64,000 bases of DNA from CAZVKN01 sp964627035 (GTDB lineage Bacteria > Electryoneota > AABM5-125-24 > Hatepunaeales > Hatepunaeaceae). The notes under the pieces are model-generated. The model was not told the origin of the DNA. It did not search any database and was given only the letters and a program-made list of their open reading frames with translations. Shown one piece after another: positions 44,359 through 53,806 of this stretch (positions within the stretch are counted from its first letter, which is position 1; every line of letters starts with the position of its first letter). The stretch spans positions 1 to 64,000 of the forward strand of contig CAZVKN010000009.1 in the NCBI GenBank assembly GCA_964627035.1. Reading direction: 5' to 3'. A program made the translations under genes and the position numbers.

Positions 44359-45792
44359 CTAATATGCATTGTCACCCTTTATGACTGCCCACAGTGTCAG
44401 CACAAGTATTTTCAGATCAAACATCAGCGACCAGTTTTCGATATAGTAACGGTCATAGTGAGTCCGCTCCTCAATGGGGGTATCACCTCGAAGTCCGTTG
44501 ACTTGAGCCCATCCGGTGAGCCCGGATCTGACCCGATGCCGTTCATGGTAGCCGTCTATACGCTCAGCAAACTCTTTGACGTACTCCGGTCGCTCCGGTC
44601 TCGGACCGATCAGGCTCATGTCCCCGATCAGAATGTTCCACAGCTGCGGCAGCTCGTCAATACTCCAGCGGCGTATTATTCTGCCGAAGCGGGTCACACG
44701 CTCGTCATTCTGAGTAGTCCATCCCGGTTTTTTACCGCTCTCGGCATCCAATCGCATCGAACGAAACTTGATGCAGTCAAACTCTCGCCCGTCAAGCCCT
44801 ACTCTCCTCTGCCTGTAGATCAATGCACCGCGACTCTCCAATTTAATCAAGATGGCAATGATAACCAACAATGGAAGTAGAAACAGCAGCATTATCCCTG
44901 CTAGCGAAACATCGAACAGTCGCTTGACGATGCCCTGCCATCCGGAAAACGGGTTTTCCTTGAGCGTCCACAGCGGTGCTCCACCGACTTCGATAACCTT
45001 TCTCGGACGACCGTTGACAGGCTGGATATCCGGCAGATACAGGAAATCAACGTTGACGCCGTAACACGATTCCACCACTCGAGGCAGTACACGACTATCC
45101 CTTTCAGAAGGAGCGATTATCAAGGTGTCAAGCTGCTCCTGCTGCACAATCTTACCGGACATGGACACTTCGCCCAGCCACTTAAGCTTGTCTGTGCTCG
45201 GTTCCTCGTCATCCTCATCGGAGATATTTCCGATCAGGCTGAATCCAAATTGTGGACGGTCGTTAAGATGACTTATCATGCTGCCCAACTGACTGCCGTG
45301 TCCGACAATCGCAGCACGTCTTACCCCCAGCCCCCTGCGATAGCCAAACTGACGCAGCTTCCGCCCGATTATCCTCACAATCACCAAGCTGCAACCGCTG
45401 AAAAGGAACAGGAAACCTACGGTAATTCGAGAGAATGTGACTTCGCGGTAGAAGAACAGTGCTGCGAGCAATAACGTATATCCGAGCGTGTACATCCTGA
45501 AAACCGTGACCAGCTCGTCGAACATGCCGTCCTGTCTCGGAAAACGGTATAATTGTCCGGTCAACAGCATCATAAACGTCAACAGTGCGCTGACCATAGA
45601 CAGCCGTAAGTACCAATCAACAGGAGGCAGTCCGGTTACAATCGGGATGTAGGATGTGAATAGCACACTGAAGCGAAATTGATAGGCGAGCCAGGCACCA
45701 ACTATTATCGCTGCAACATCACCGACTGCCACCAGAACCGGCAGCCATATTTGACCGAATCGCTTCACATCTACCCCTGCATCCTGTTCCAT
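44359..45792 (-). CDS. Polyprenyl glycosylphosphotransferase (WbaP/WcaJ-like sugar transferase)
   Basis: A 477-residue initiating enzyme that moves a sugar-1-phosphate from a nucleotide sugar to undecaprenyl phosphate. Four N-terminal membrane segments, a Rossmann-like domain (VRRAAIVGHGSQLGSMISHL near 155) and a C-terminal catalytic domain from residue 285: KRLFDVSLAG, YRQRRVGLDGREFDCIKFRSM, RWSIDELPQLWNIL and DMSLIGPRPERPEYV hold the conserved Asp-Glu and Pro-Arg-Pro features. It overlaps the preceding glycosyltransferase gene by 22 bases, forming an envelope polysaccharide unit. Confidence 0.92.
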   Translation of the reverse strand: MEQDAGVDVKRFGQIWLPVLVAVGDVAAIIVGAWLAYQFRFSVLFTSYIPIVTGLPPVDWYLRLSMVSALLTFMMLLTGQLYRFPRQDGMFDELVTVFRMYTLGYTLLLAALFFYREVTFSRITVGFLFLFSGCSLVIVRIIGRKLRQFGYRRGLGVRRAAIVGHGSQLGSMISHLNDRPQFGFSLIGNISDEDDEEPSTDKLKWLGEVSMSGKIVQQEQLDTLIIAPSERDSRVLPRVVESCYGVNVDFLYLPDIQPVNGRPRKVIEVGGAPLWTLKENPFSGWQGIVKRLFDVSLAGIMLLFLLPLLVIIAILIKLESRGALIYRQRRVGLDGREFDCIKFRSMRLDAESGKKPGWTTQNDERVTRFGRIIRRWSIDELPQLWNILIGDMSLIGPRPERPEYVKEFAERIDGYHERHRVRSGLTGWAQVNGLRGDTPIEERTHYDRYYIENWSLMFDLKILVLTLWAVIKGDNAY

Positions 45793-46916
45793 GCGTCGTA
45801 GATCACGTCATACATCTCCTGCCTGAACCGCTGACGGCTGAACTGCTCGGCATGTCTGCGGATGGCTCCTGTGTCAAACGGCACGCTGTCCAACTGCTTC
45901 ATCGCCTGTGACAACGATTCGGGTGTCTGCTCATAGAAGTAAATTCCGGTTTGATCATTGCCGCTTGGTACTACAGTGTCAAGTGCACCACCGAATCCGT
46001 ATGCAATAACCGGACGTCCGCAAGCCTGTGCTTCTACGGGAGCGATACCGAAATCTTCCTCTCCCGGATAGAGTAAGGCGGACGCATTACGATACAGTTC
46101 AGTCAATTCTTCCTGCGTCTGCCAGCCGATAAATTCTGTTTTATCCCCACCCATCTTTTGCAGCCGTGCCCGCTCAGGACCGTCACCCACGACTACAAGC
46201 CTGACTCCGAGTCGTTTGCATGTCCGTACCGCAAGATCCACCCTCTTATACGGAACCAGTGCCGACACCGTTAAAAAATAATTTCCGGTTCCGGGTCCGG
46301 GTGTATAATGCTCTATAGACACAGGAGGGTACACCACTTTGGAATCCCTCCGGTAATATTTCTGGATTCGGTGCCTGACATGATTGGAGTTTGCAACCAA
46401 TTGATCCACCCTTGTGGATGCGACCACATCCCAGTTTCTCAGGTAGTGTGCTGCTAATCCCGCAATCGCCCGCAGGATGGGCCCGATCCGCTGAGAACCA
46501 AGATAATCACTACGCATGTCCCACACGTACCTCATCGGCGTATGCACGTACGAGATATGTGCGGCTCGCGGTGGAGGAATCAAGCCCTTGATGGCACAGT
46601 GACTGCTCGAGATAATCAGGTCATATCCACGCAGATCCAACGCTTCCACCGCCCACGGAAACAGAGGCAACCAGAACCTGAAAAGACGACGACCGCCAGG
46701 CAGCTTGACAATAGGTGACTCGATTACCCGTCTCGACTCGATCAGCGGAGAGACCGTACCGGGGATATGAGCGATGGTGAACAGATCCGCTTTGGGGAAC
46801 ATGTGGCACAGCTCTTCAAGAACCATCTCACCGCCGCGCATCCCGGTCAGCCAATCATGAGCGAGAGCTACCCGTCTCGCTGGAATTCTTGATGTTACAT
46901 CGCTCTGTGTGGTCAT
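45771..46916 (-). CDS. GT4 glycosyltransferase
   Basis: A 381-residue GT-B enzyme close to WbaZ/mannosyltransferases: ALAHDWLTGMRGGEMVLEEL opens it, SSSHCAIKGL and SYVHTPMRYVWDMR follow, and the donor site is YPGEEDFGIAPVEAQACGRPVIAYGFGGA (cited as region 285-315). It should add a hexose to a lipid-linked glycan in the cytoplasm. Paired by overlap with the sugar transferase gene. Confidence 0.9.
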   Translation of the reverse strand: MTTQSDVTSRIPARRVALAHDWLTGMRGGEMVLEELCHMFPKADLFTIAHIPGTVSPLIESRRVIESPIVKLPGGRRLFRFWLPLFPWAVEALDLRGYDLIISSSHCAIKGLIPPPRAAHISYVHTPMRYVWDMRSDYLGSQRIGPILRAIAGLAAHYLRNWDVVASTRVDQLVANSNHVRHRIQKYYRRDSKVVYPPVSIEHYTPGPGTGNYFLTVSALVPYKRVDLAVRTCKRLGVRLVVVGDGPERARLQKMGGDKTEFIGWQTQEELTELYRNASALLYPGEEDFGIAPVEAQACGRPVIAYGFGGALDTVVPSGNDQTGIYFYEQTPESLSQAMKQLDSVPFDTGAIRRHAEQFSRQRFRQEMYDVIYDAWNRMQG

Positions 46917-46932
46917 TTGAGCAATTACGTAG

Positions 46933-46992
46933 CCCGGTTTCTCTGAAACCGGGGTGAATTGATAGGTAAATCCCGGCTTCGGAGAAGCTGGG
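46933..46992. repeat. Two CCGGTTTC hairpins in tandem
   Basis: CCCGGTTTCTCTGAAACCGGG (46933-46953) preceded by CGTAG, and CCCGGCTTCGGAGAAGCTGGG (46972-46992) followed by CTACG, an inverted pair of the six-copy family. It lies between the Asp-box protein and the GT gene. Confidence 0.65.
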
Positions 46993-47019
46993 CTACGTTA
47001 CGGTGATACCTACAGATCA

Positions 47020-49236
47020 TCACTCACCCTCTTCTGGGTAGATCAACTCATCGGCTTCCGACATCCGGATCTGATAAGCTTCACCCGGTATAAGTCGATC
47101 TATATTAGAGAAATTGAGCGAAGGCACCATGAATCTCCCTCTGCCATTTTTAGCAATAAGCATATTGTCAAGGATAGATTCAAATCCATCCCAGGGATCA
47201 AGTTCATAGTCTGGGAGATATGCGGCAAAATTCCAATTTTCCCTGAGTGGCACTGGTTCTTGCGGGTCGAGTCGGATGCCCGGCACGATTAGAACTGTTT
47301 CTTCAATGACTCTAACCTGATAACCTTCAAATGGTGAAATAGGTCCCATATTGTTAAAAGGGATTGATGGTACATAGAATCTACCTCTCCCATTCTTCAC
47401 CATTCCTATTGCATTTTCAATTGCACTGAAGATAAATATCGGATCAACACTAATTGGATTTATCGGAAGTGACACAAGACTCCAATTGTTATTCAATTCA
47501 ATTCTAACGGTATCCGGTGGTGGAGCAACCAATCGTAAAACAGTTTCACCCTCACCCTCCTCGACGACTTCCCAAGCAGAGACTATCTCCTCCATTTCTG
47601 AGTCATCCCACACTCTCCATTGGGAATAACTACCGAACACTGGTATTTCATAGGGTGCATCATCTTCAATTACTACTGCATTGAGAATAGTCTGTCCCCA
47701 CCTAGGTCTTCTACGATTCATTTCAACTGCTGCAATTTCATCCCCTTCTTCACCAGGCTCTCCATTGATTAAAACTTCATCAATAATATATATGTGATCA
47801 AACTCTCGCTCTTCAAACCAAAAATGTCTTTCACCCATGAAGGGAGCCCAAAACACATCCTGATTATTGTTACGGGTATCACACCATGCCGGATGAGCCA
47901 GACCTCCACCGGCGGCAATTCCGTTATAGTCACCGATAAATGCGCCCCCAAACCCAATGCGAGGATCAAACGACTCACTGCTGATCCGTTCGTTATCCGG
48001 TAACTCCTCGTCCAGACCGTTCCATCTGACTCCGTATAGGTCAACGAAGATGTTGTCCTCGTCTAAACGGCGGTCGTACCACACCGCATACAGGTGACCG
48101 TTCACCGGATCAACTGCAATCCACGGAAAAAACTGATCCAGTCCGTTTTCCGCTTCATCATCGTTCAATCGTATCGGATCAGTCCAATTGTCTGCACCGT
48201 CATCACTATACGCAAGCAGTATATCAGCATCACCAGATCTGTGATCCGCCCAAGTTACATAGACACGCCCGCTGTTTTCACCATCTGAACAATCAACTGC
48301 CGGAGAGGGAAAGCTGTTAACACGAAACTCAGTGGGGTCCAATCTACGTGGGATTGCATCCGTATTAGCCACAACAAAAATCTCCTCAAAAGACTCACCA
48401 CCATCGTCGGACTTTCTACCAATAACTCTATCTGCTGTATAGTCCTTCCAGATGACATACAGTTCACCATCCGGTCCCACCGTCGGTACAGATCCCTGTG
48501 AGCTACGTCTGGTCAGATTCAGAGGATCAGACCACTCCTCACCACCATCTTCCGACCGAGAGAAATAGATACCACTTTCACCTCCAAAACGTGTCCATGA
48601 AACGTAGATATTACCCTCATATTCGCTGTCGCTGTTGTCTATACCGACGTAGCATTTGTCTTCAAAGGGTGGGTTATTTTCACCCTCTCTATGCACAATC
48701 ACCCAATTCGGCTCTCCCCACTCAGTGCCACCGTCTTCGGACTTGCTCACGTAGATGCCACCGAAATCGTCATCGCGGTTAAACGCAATACCGCACATAT
48801 ATGCGTTTCCGTCATTGTCAATAGCCACTGAAGGATCGCCGGATGCTCCGAATCCATCTATATCCTCTACAACTCCGTCCTCCCAAGTTCTGCCACCGTC
48901 AAAGGTAACATAGTATCCACAACGGACATCATCACCGCGGTAGTCGTTGCAGCCGCCGATGACATGCTGCGGATTATTGGGATTGACGAATGAAGCTGAC
49001 TCATTCTGGTGTGTGCGGTCTTCGTCGCTGACTAACCGATTCGGTCCGACACGATCCCGCAAAGGTCCCGCCTCATACCTTGTTAGATCCGGTGGAAACA
49101 TAACCACACCGGATATCTCGGGATCACCCGGTCTGATCGATACATTGCGGTTTAAGTCGTTATTCTGAAAAGCTCTATTGTCCGCTTGAGCAATAGTAGC
49201 AAACAGACATAGCAGTACAAAAAGATTCCTCATCAT
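47020..49236 (-). CDS. Secreted Asp-box protein with tandem C-terminal modules
   Basis: A 738-residue protein from the ATG at 49236 (the next codon is also ATG), behind GGGAAGTGAA. Signal peptide ends TIAQADN. At least four Asp-boxes mark a sialidase-like propeller: FDGGRTWEDG, SEDGGTEWGEP, SEDGGEEWSDP, SDDGADNWTDP. After a linker domain, two related modules of about 75 residues close the chain, each with N-W-S/F, KNGRGRF-VPS and GYQ/AYQIR. No type A sorting domain is present, unlike the other secreted proteins here. Catalytic residues of sialidases were not seen. Confidence 0.75.
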   Translation of the reverse strand: MMRNLFVLLCLFATIAQADNRAFQNNDLNRNVSIRPGDPEISGVVMFPPDLTRYEAGPLRDRVGPNRLVSDEDRTHQNESASFVNPNNPQHVIGGCNDYRGDDVRCGYYVTFDGGRTWEDGVVEDIDGFGASGDPSVAIDNDGNAYMCGIAFNRDDDFGGIYVSKSEDGGTEWGEPNWVIVHREGENNPPFEDKCYVGIDNSDSEYEGNIYVSWTRFGGESGIYFSRSEDGGEEWSDPLNLTRRSSQGSVPTVGPDGELYVIWKDYTADRVIGRKSDDGGESFEEIFVVANTDAIPRRLDPTEFRVNSFPSPAVDCSDGENSGRVYVTWADHRSGDADILLAYSDDGADNWTDPIRLNDDEAENGLDQFFPWIAVDPVNGHLYAVWYDRRLDEDNIFVDLYGVRWNGLDEELPDNERISSESFDPRIGFGGAFIGDYNGIAAGGGLAHPAWCDTRNNNQDVFWAPFMGERHFWFEEREFDHIYIIDEVLINGEPGEEGDEIAAVEMNRRRPRWGQTILNAVVIEDDAPYEIPVFGSYSQWRVWDDSEMEEIVSAWEVVEEGEGETVLRLVAPPPDTVRIELNNNWSLVSLPINPISVDPIFIFSAIENAIGMVKNGRGRFYVPSIPFNNMGPISPFEGYQVRVIEETVLIVPGIRLDPQEPVPLRENWNFAAYLPDYELDPWDGFESILDNMLIAKNGRGRFMVPSLNFSNIDRLIPGEAYQIRMSEADELIYPEEGE

Positions 49237-49302
49237 TTCACTTCCCTTCTTGATAACAATAAACAATATCCATTAAAAGTGTGTTTGTTCCCGAGTTTTC
49301 CC

Positions 49303-49376
49303 GCTGTCAGGTCGCCGTACCTGACAGCCATATGGTTGACATTACGTAAGGTAGTGTCAGCCGCGGCGGGCTGACG
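49303..49376. repeat. Composite two-hairpin element, copy 2
   Basis: GCTGTCAGGTCGCCGTACCTGACAGCC, 25 bases, then GTGTCAGCCGCGGCGGGCTGAC. It lies just upstream of the Asp-box gene, downstream of uppP, so it may sit in the 5' leader or in the promoter region. Confidence 0.75.
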
Positions 49377-49387
49377 CCTGAGTTCTC

Positions 49388-50173
49388 TTAGAAAACCATA
49401 AATGTCATCGTGGCGATTCCCGCTAGTGCGCAATAAAGGGCAAACCACTTTAGCTTACCGCTGTTCACAACCTTCAGCATCAGTGCAATGGCGAAATATC
49501 CGGACACAGCAGCAGCAATCCCGCCCCACACGTGAGCCATCGTGAACGGTGCGGTTCCGGTTGACCAGTAAAAACTCTCCAGTAGCGTCCCACCGGCAAT
49601 CGGGGGAATGGAGAGGATAAAAACATATTCTAACAGATCCTTCCGTTTCACTCCGAGCAGCATTCCGGCGGAAAGAGTAGCTCCTGAACGGGAAATCCCC
49701 GGCAGTAAGGCAAAAGCCTGTGCCAATCCGATAATCAACGCCCGACTCACCCCCATCTTTTCAGCACTAACCAAGGATCGGGCAAAATTCTCACCAAACC
49801 ATAGCAGCGCAGCGGTAATCAACCAGGTGAATGCGACGGTTGTGCTGTTGAGGAAGAGAGTTTCAATCTGCGTCTCAAGTGTTAATCCGACCACGATAGC
49901 CGGAATTGTTCCAATCACTAACACAGTCAACCAGCGGATACCACTTTCGCCGCCGCTGAATATGTCTGAAAAAATGTTGATAATCCGCCTGCGGAAGAAT
50001 ACCAGCACCGCCAACAGAGATCCCGCATGAACAATAATGACAAACCCAGGATCACCCTTCAAATTTGTCTTAAGTAATTCACCGACAACCACCAAATGAC
50101 CGCTGGATGAAATGGGCAGAAACTCGGTCAGCCCCTGAATAATTCCTAAGATGATTCCCTGAATAACTGTCAT
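49388..50173 (-). CDS. uppP: Undecaprenyl-diphosphatase UppP/BacA
   Basis: A 261-residue inner-membrane phosphatase with eight segments that recycles undecaprenyl diphosphate for cell-wall and polysaccharide synthesis and can confer bacitracin tolerance. Both active-site stretches are present: EFLPISSSGHL at residues 17-27 and LPGISRSGATLS near 157. Length is normal. It stands alone but functionally complements the sugar transferase. Confidence 0.95.
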   Translation of the reverse strand: MTVIQGIILGIIQGLTEFLPISSSGHLVVVGELLKTNLKGDPGFVIIVHAGSLLAVLVFFRRRIINIFSDIFSGGESGIRWLTVLVIGTIPAIVVGLTLETQIETLFLNSTTVAFTWLITAALLWFGENFARSLVSAEKMGVSRALIIGLAQAFALLPGISRSGATLSAGMLLGVKRKDLLEYVFILSIPPIAGGTLLESFYWSTGTAPFTMAHVWGGIAAAVSGYFAIALMLKVVNSGKLKWFALYCALAGIATMTFMVF

Positions 50174-50261
50174 AGAGGATTCCCTGATATTAGATTGGAC
50201 AAAGTGAGCAGTACGTTTCCCGATTTCACAGAGATCGGGGGATGATTGTTAATGTATGTAG

Positions 50262-50378
50262 CCCGGTTCCTCTGAAACCGGGGTTTATTGCCGTAGGGGC
50301 GAATCTTGTGTTCGCCCCTTTTACAAACAGTTCAGATTACACGCTTTAGCGTGAAGAACAGCCTGAAGGCTGAACTCT
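50262..50378. repeat. Three intergenic hairpins
   Basis: CCCGGTTCCTCTGAAACCGGG (50262-50282), AGGGGCGAATCTTGTGTTCGCCCCT (50295-50319) and the GTTCAGA...GCCTGAAGGCTGAACTCT element (50329-50378) in the gap between uppP and oadB. Confidence 0.6.
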
Positions 50379-50384
50379 AAACAT

Positions 50385-51521
50385 CTATTTCAACAACGTT
50401 AAAAATACACCTGCAGCCACCGCCGAGCCGATCACACCGGCGACGTTCGGACCCATCGCAGCCATCAATGGATTGACGCGACCATCAGTCTCTTCCGAAA
50501 CAAAACGCTGCACAACACGTGCTGCCATAGGAACCGCCGAAACACCGGCAGCGCCGATGCACGGATTGATCCTCTTGTCACTCGGCAGGAACAGATTGAT
50601 CAGTTTCCCGAACAGGACACCGCCGATTGTAGAGAATCCGAATGCAATTGCACCAAGAAGCAATATTTTTAGCGTCTCAAGCTTCAAAAAATTATCGGCA
50701 GCCATCGTCGAACCGATCACAACACCGAGAAAGATCGTGACGATGTCAATCATTGGACCGCCTGCAGATTTCCGCAGCCTTTCAGTAACGCCCGATTCAC
50801 GGATCAGATTGCCAAACATCAGCATCCCGATTAACGGCGCACTACTTGGAACTGCCAGCATGGCAACTATTCCGGTTACAATCGGAAATAAGATCACGGC
50901 AGTCTTCGACACCGGTCGAGCCTGCGGCATGTCAATTTCACGCTCCTTCTTCGTCGTCAGCATCCTCATAATCGGCGGCTGTATCACCGGCACCAGCGCC
51001 ATGTAACTGTATGCCGCAACCGCTACCACACCCAACAGATGCGGAGCGAGTTTCGCTGCGAGATATATCGAAGTCGGCCCGTCCGCACCTCCGATGATCC
51101 CAATCGCACCGGCTTCCTGTGCTGTGAACCCTAACAGGTAATACGCTCCCAATGCGGCGGCAAATATGCCAAACTGCGCTGCAGCACCGAGCAGGAACGT
51201 GAACGGTCGTGACAGCAGCGGTCGGAAATCGGTCAAAACTCCTACTCCAAGAAATATCACCGGAGGCAGAAATTCCGTCTTTATCCCGACCTTATATATA
51301 AATGCCATCAACCCGTCGTGGAATCCGATCCCCGCAGCCATGTGAGCCAGTGGCAAATTTGCCAAGATGGCACCAAATCCAATTGGGATCAGCAGTAGAG
51401 GCTCAAAATTCTTCTTAATAGCAAGAAAGATGAGCACACCACCGATCAGATACATGAGCAGATTGCCAACGGACAGATTGACAAACCCTGACGTTTGAAT
51501 CAGGGAGTTTAACGCATCCAT
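50385..51521 (-). CDS. oadB: Na+-translocating oxaloacetate decarboxylase, beta subunit
   Basis: A 378-residue membrane subunit that decarboxylates carboxybiotin and pumps Na+ outward. The core motif GIIGGADGPTSIYLAAKLAP near residue 140 carries the Asp essential for Na+ coupling, and GAAGVSAVPMAARVVQ near 325 the conserved second motif. About ten segments. AGGAGG precedes the start; 10 bases separate it from oadA. Confidence 0.95.
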   Translation of the reverse strand: MDALNSLIQTSGFVNLSVGNLLMYLIGGVLIFLAIKKNFEPLLLIPIGFGAILANLPLAHMAAGIGFHDGLMAFIYKVGIKTEFLPPVIFLGVGVLTDFRPLLSRPFTFLLGAAAQFGIFAAALGAYYLLGFTAQEAGAIGIIGGADGPTSIYLAAKLAPHLLGVVAVAAYSYMALVPVIQPPIMRMLTTKKEREIDMPQARPVSKTAVILFPIVTGIVAMLAVPSSAPLIGMLMFGNLIRESGVTERLRKSAGGPMIDIVTIFLGVVIGSTMAADNFLKLETLKILLLGAIAFGFSTIGGVLFGKLINLFLPSDKRINPCIGAAGVSAVPMAARVVQRFVSEETDGRVNPLMAAMGPNVAGVIGSAVAAGVFLTLLK

Positions 51522-51531
51522 GTTCTCCTCC

Positions 51532-53397
51532 TTAATTTTGGAGGATGGTCATAATCGGCTTGCCTGCACCGACATCATCGCCGATTTCAACGAGCACTTC
51601 CTGAATTGATCCGGCAACCGGAGCTTTCACCGGGTGATTTGCTTTCATCGCTTCTACCGCAGCCAAAATCTGCCCTTCAGATACTGCATCACCCTTCTTA
51701 ACCTTCAACTCAACCACCGGAGCATCACCCTCAAACGGTGAGAAGACACCAACACCGTTTGATGATGGCGTAGAGGTTGCCTGAACCTGCGCCGACTGGA
51801 CAGGTAGCTGACCGTCACCGGGAATATCGAGTGTCACCCTGAATGTGCGAGTCACTTCTCCTTCCTGAAGAGTGCAGGTTGTAGTCATCGGACCCGGTGC
51901 AAACGTCGGTGCTGCGGGCTGATTTACAACCGCAGTCGCGGGAGCAGAAGCCGGTTTTGGCTCTTCCTTCTTCTTCAGCGGTAATTCGATTTTCGGTTTG
52001 CCTTTGAGCAGCCTCAATCCTTCATTCATCTCGATGTTCTTTTTAGGCACGATTGCAGCAGCGACGAGAAATACTGACTTGTCATCTGTCGGCAGACCAC
52101 GCTTCTCAAGCTCTTCCTTTGCAGGTCCAAGGCTGTCCGGTGCCGCTTCAAGCGGGTTGCCCTCGAGTACCGGCAATTCTAACTGTTCTGATGCGATCTT
52201 GACAACTTCCGGATCAGACGGCAAAGGTGTGTTGCCGAAGTAACCGAGTACGCTCTTTCCGTATCCCGGGTCAATCTTCTCCCAGCGACCGTACAGCACA
52301 TTGTTGAACGCCTGCAGCCAATACTGCTGACTTCCGGGTGTGACGCTTGTCCATGCACCACCTGCTTTAACCACAACCGGGAATTCAGCCAGTACTTCAC
52401 TGTAGCGGTTGAGGATTCCAGCTTTAACCATCATGTGAACGTTGGGACCTATAGCTCCACCCGGCATCGGGAAACCGACCACACGGGCGTCTGCAGATGT
52501 CACAACCGGATTGAACACGTAATCCTTCAACCCTTCATTGAGCAGATCTTCAATCTCACCCATTATCGAGGCATCAATATCGAGTGAATATCCGGTTCCC
52601 TTTAGGGCATGATCCATTGAGCGGACATCGGGCTGTACAGTTCCGCTCGCCAGCGGACGAACAGACAAATCAATACCGTCTGCACCGCCCTCTATGGCTG
52701 CAGAGTAGCAGGAGACTGCTGTTGAAGCGGTATCGTGAGTATGCGACCAAAGCGGGACTTCCGGTGGTAATATTTTTCTGATACCTTTTGCGGTTTCATA
52801 GACTATTTGAGGTGGTGTTGTGCCGGAGGCGTCTTTCATGCAGAGTGAGTCAAAGTGAACACCACTGTCGAGTAATTTTTGTGCTATTCCAATATAAAAT
52901 TCGGGTGTATGAGCTTCTTTTGATTCAAAAGGCAGCCCCATAAATGCCACGCAGACCTGATGGTGCATGCCGGAATCAACTATAGGTTGTCCAGTCTTTA
53001 CCAGCAGGTCAACGTCGTTCATAAAGTCAAAGTTTCTATCCCAAGTTGTACCGTACTGCTTATGCAGATCAGCCTGACGTTTCAAGGCTTTCGTGTTTTG
53101 GGTGGTTAAGGTGACACCGCTGATTGAGCGGGTCAGGATTTGTAAGTCTGCTTCGGGACCGACCGCATCACGCATCTTCTGCATGGTCTCGAACGGATCC
53201 TCTCCGCAATAAAAATAGGGGGCTTGGTATCTCGCCCCACCACCGAATTCAAAATGACGAATTCCCGCCTTAGCTGAGGCTTCCATGGCGGGAAGAATAT
53301 CCTGAATCCTTGTCTTTCCACCGAACATGCTCTGCAGTCCGTCGCGGAAAGGCGTGAACATAACCCTTATAGTTTTAGGGTTTTTGGTATATATCAT
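51532..53397 (-). CDS. oadA: Oxaloacetate decarboxylase alpha subunit (carboxyltransferase plus biotin domain)
   Basis: A 621-residue subunit. The TIM-barrel carboxyltransferase (residues 1-300) opens FTPFRDGLQSMFGG and has FEFGGGARYQ and the metal-site HTHDTAST; a conserved middle domain follows and, after an Ala/Pro linker, the biotinyl domain. The biotin lysine is Lys585 in EAMKANHP; the usual EAMKM is changed to EAMKA. It transfers CO2 from oxaloacetate to biotin. ATGA overlap with oadG. No biotin carboxylase is present, which favours decarboxylase over pyruvate carboxylase. Confidence 0.92.
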   Translation of the reverse strand: MIYTKNPKTIRVMFTPFRDGLQSMFGGKTRIQDILPAMEASAKAGIRHFEFGGGARYQAPYFYCGEDPFETMQKMRDAVGPEADLQILTRSISGVTLTTQNTKALKRQADLHKQYGTTWDRNFDFMNDVDLLVKTGQPIVDSGMHHQVCVAFMGLPFESKEAHTPEFYIGIAQKLLDSGVHFDSLCMKDASGTTPPQIVYETAKGIRKILPPEVPLWSHTHDTASTAVSCYSAAIEGGADGIDLSVRPLASGTVQPDVRSMDHALKGTGYSLDIDASIMGEIEDLLNEGLKDYVFNPVVTSADARVVGFPMPGGAIGPNVHMMVKAGILNRYSEVLAEFPVVVKAGGAWTSVTPGSQQYWLQAFNNVLYGRWEKIDPGYGKSVLGYFGNTPLPSDPEVVKIASEQLELPVLEGNPLEAAPDSLGPAKEELEKRGLPTDDKSVFLVAAAIVPKKNIEMNEGLRLLKGKPKIELPLKKKEEPKPASAPATAVVNQPAAPTFAPGPMTTTCTLQEGEVTRTFRVTLDIPGDGQLPVQSAQVQATSTPSSNGVGVFSPFEGDAPVVELKVKKGDAVSEGQILAAVEAMKANHPVKAPVAGSIQEVLVEIGDDVGAGKPIMTILQN

Positions 53398-53606
53398 TTG
53401 ACTTCCTCAATTCGGGTCACTCGTGCGCCGGGGATTAATGTCGGCACGGTTGATGTAATAGCAGCGACGTATGCCGCTGAAGACTCCTGTTGTTTCGTCG
53501 GGAAAAGTGCTGCAATGGCTTGCATCACTCCGGCAAGAACGGTTAAAACGACGAAAACCGATATAAAAGCTGTGATACAGATTGACCACAGGTTGTAATA
53601 GTCCAT
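53394..53606 (-). CDS. oadG: Oxaloacetate decarboxylase gamma subunit
   Basis: A 70-residue single-span protein: the helix ICITAFISVFVVLTVLAGVMQ followed by a hydrophilic tail. OadG anchors the alpha subunit to beta and binds Zn2+. Size, topology and position directly before oadA identify it; sequence alone would be weak. GGAG stands before the ATG. Confidence 0.85.
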   Translation of the reverse strand: MDYYNLWSICITAFISVFVVLTVLAGVMQAIAALFPTKQQESSAAYVAAITSTVPTLIPGARVTRIEEVK

Positions 53607-53806
53607 CGTACTCCTCTGTTAATTGATTTCATCCTCAAAAAACACCATTTTAAGTATAATCATTCTGCGCTCAACACACAACCGACTCACACCGATTTGC
53701 ATCCGCTCTATCAATTATTGAGGAACGTTTTACGTAATATCTATCTGATAATCAGCAGCGATAAAACGGTTAATCGGACGATGATGACATACAAGGGTTG
53801 TAAGAG

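Noticed and set aside
50295..50323. GGGGCGAA hairpin followed by TTTT as an intrinsic terminator
   Set aside because: The T-run is on the plus strand, where no gene ends; both flanking genes are on the minus strand.
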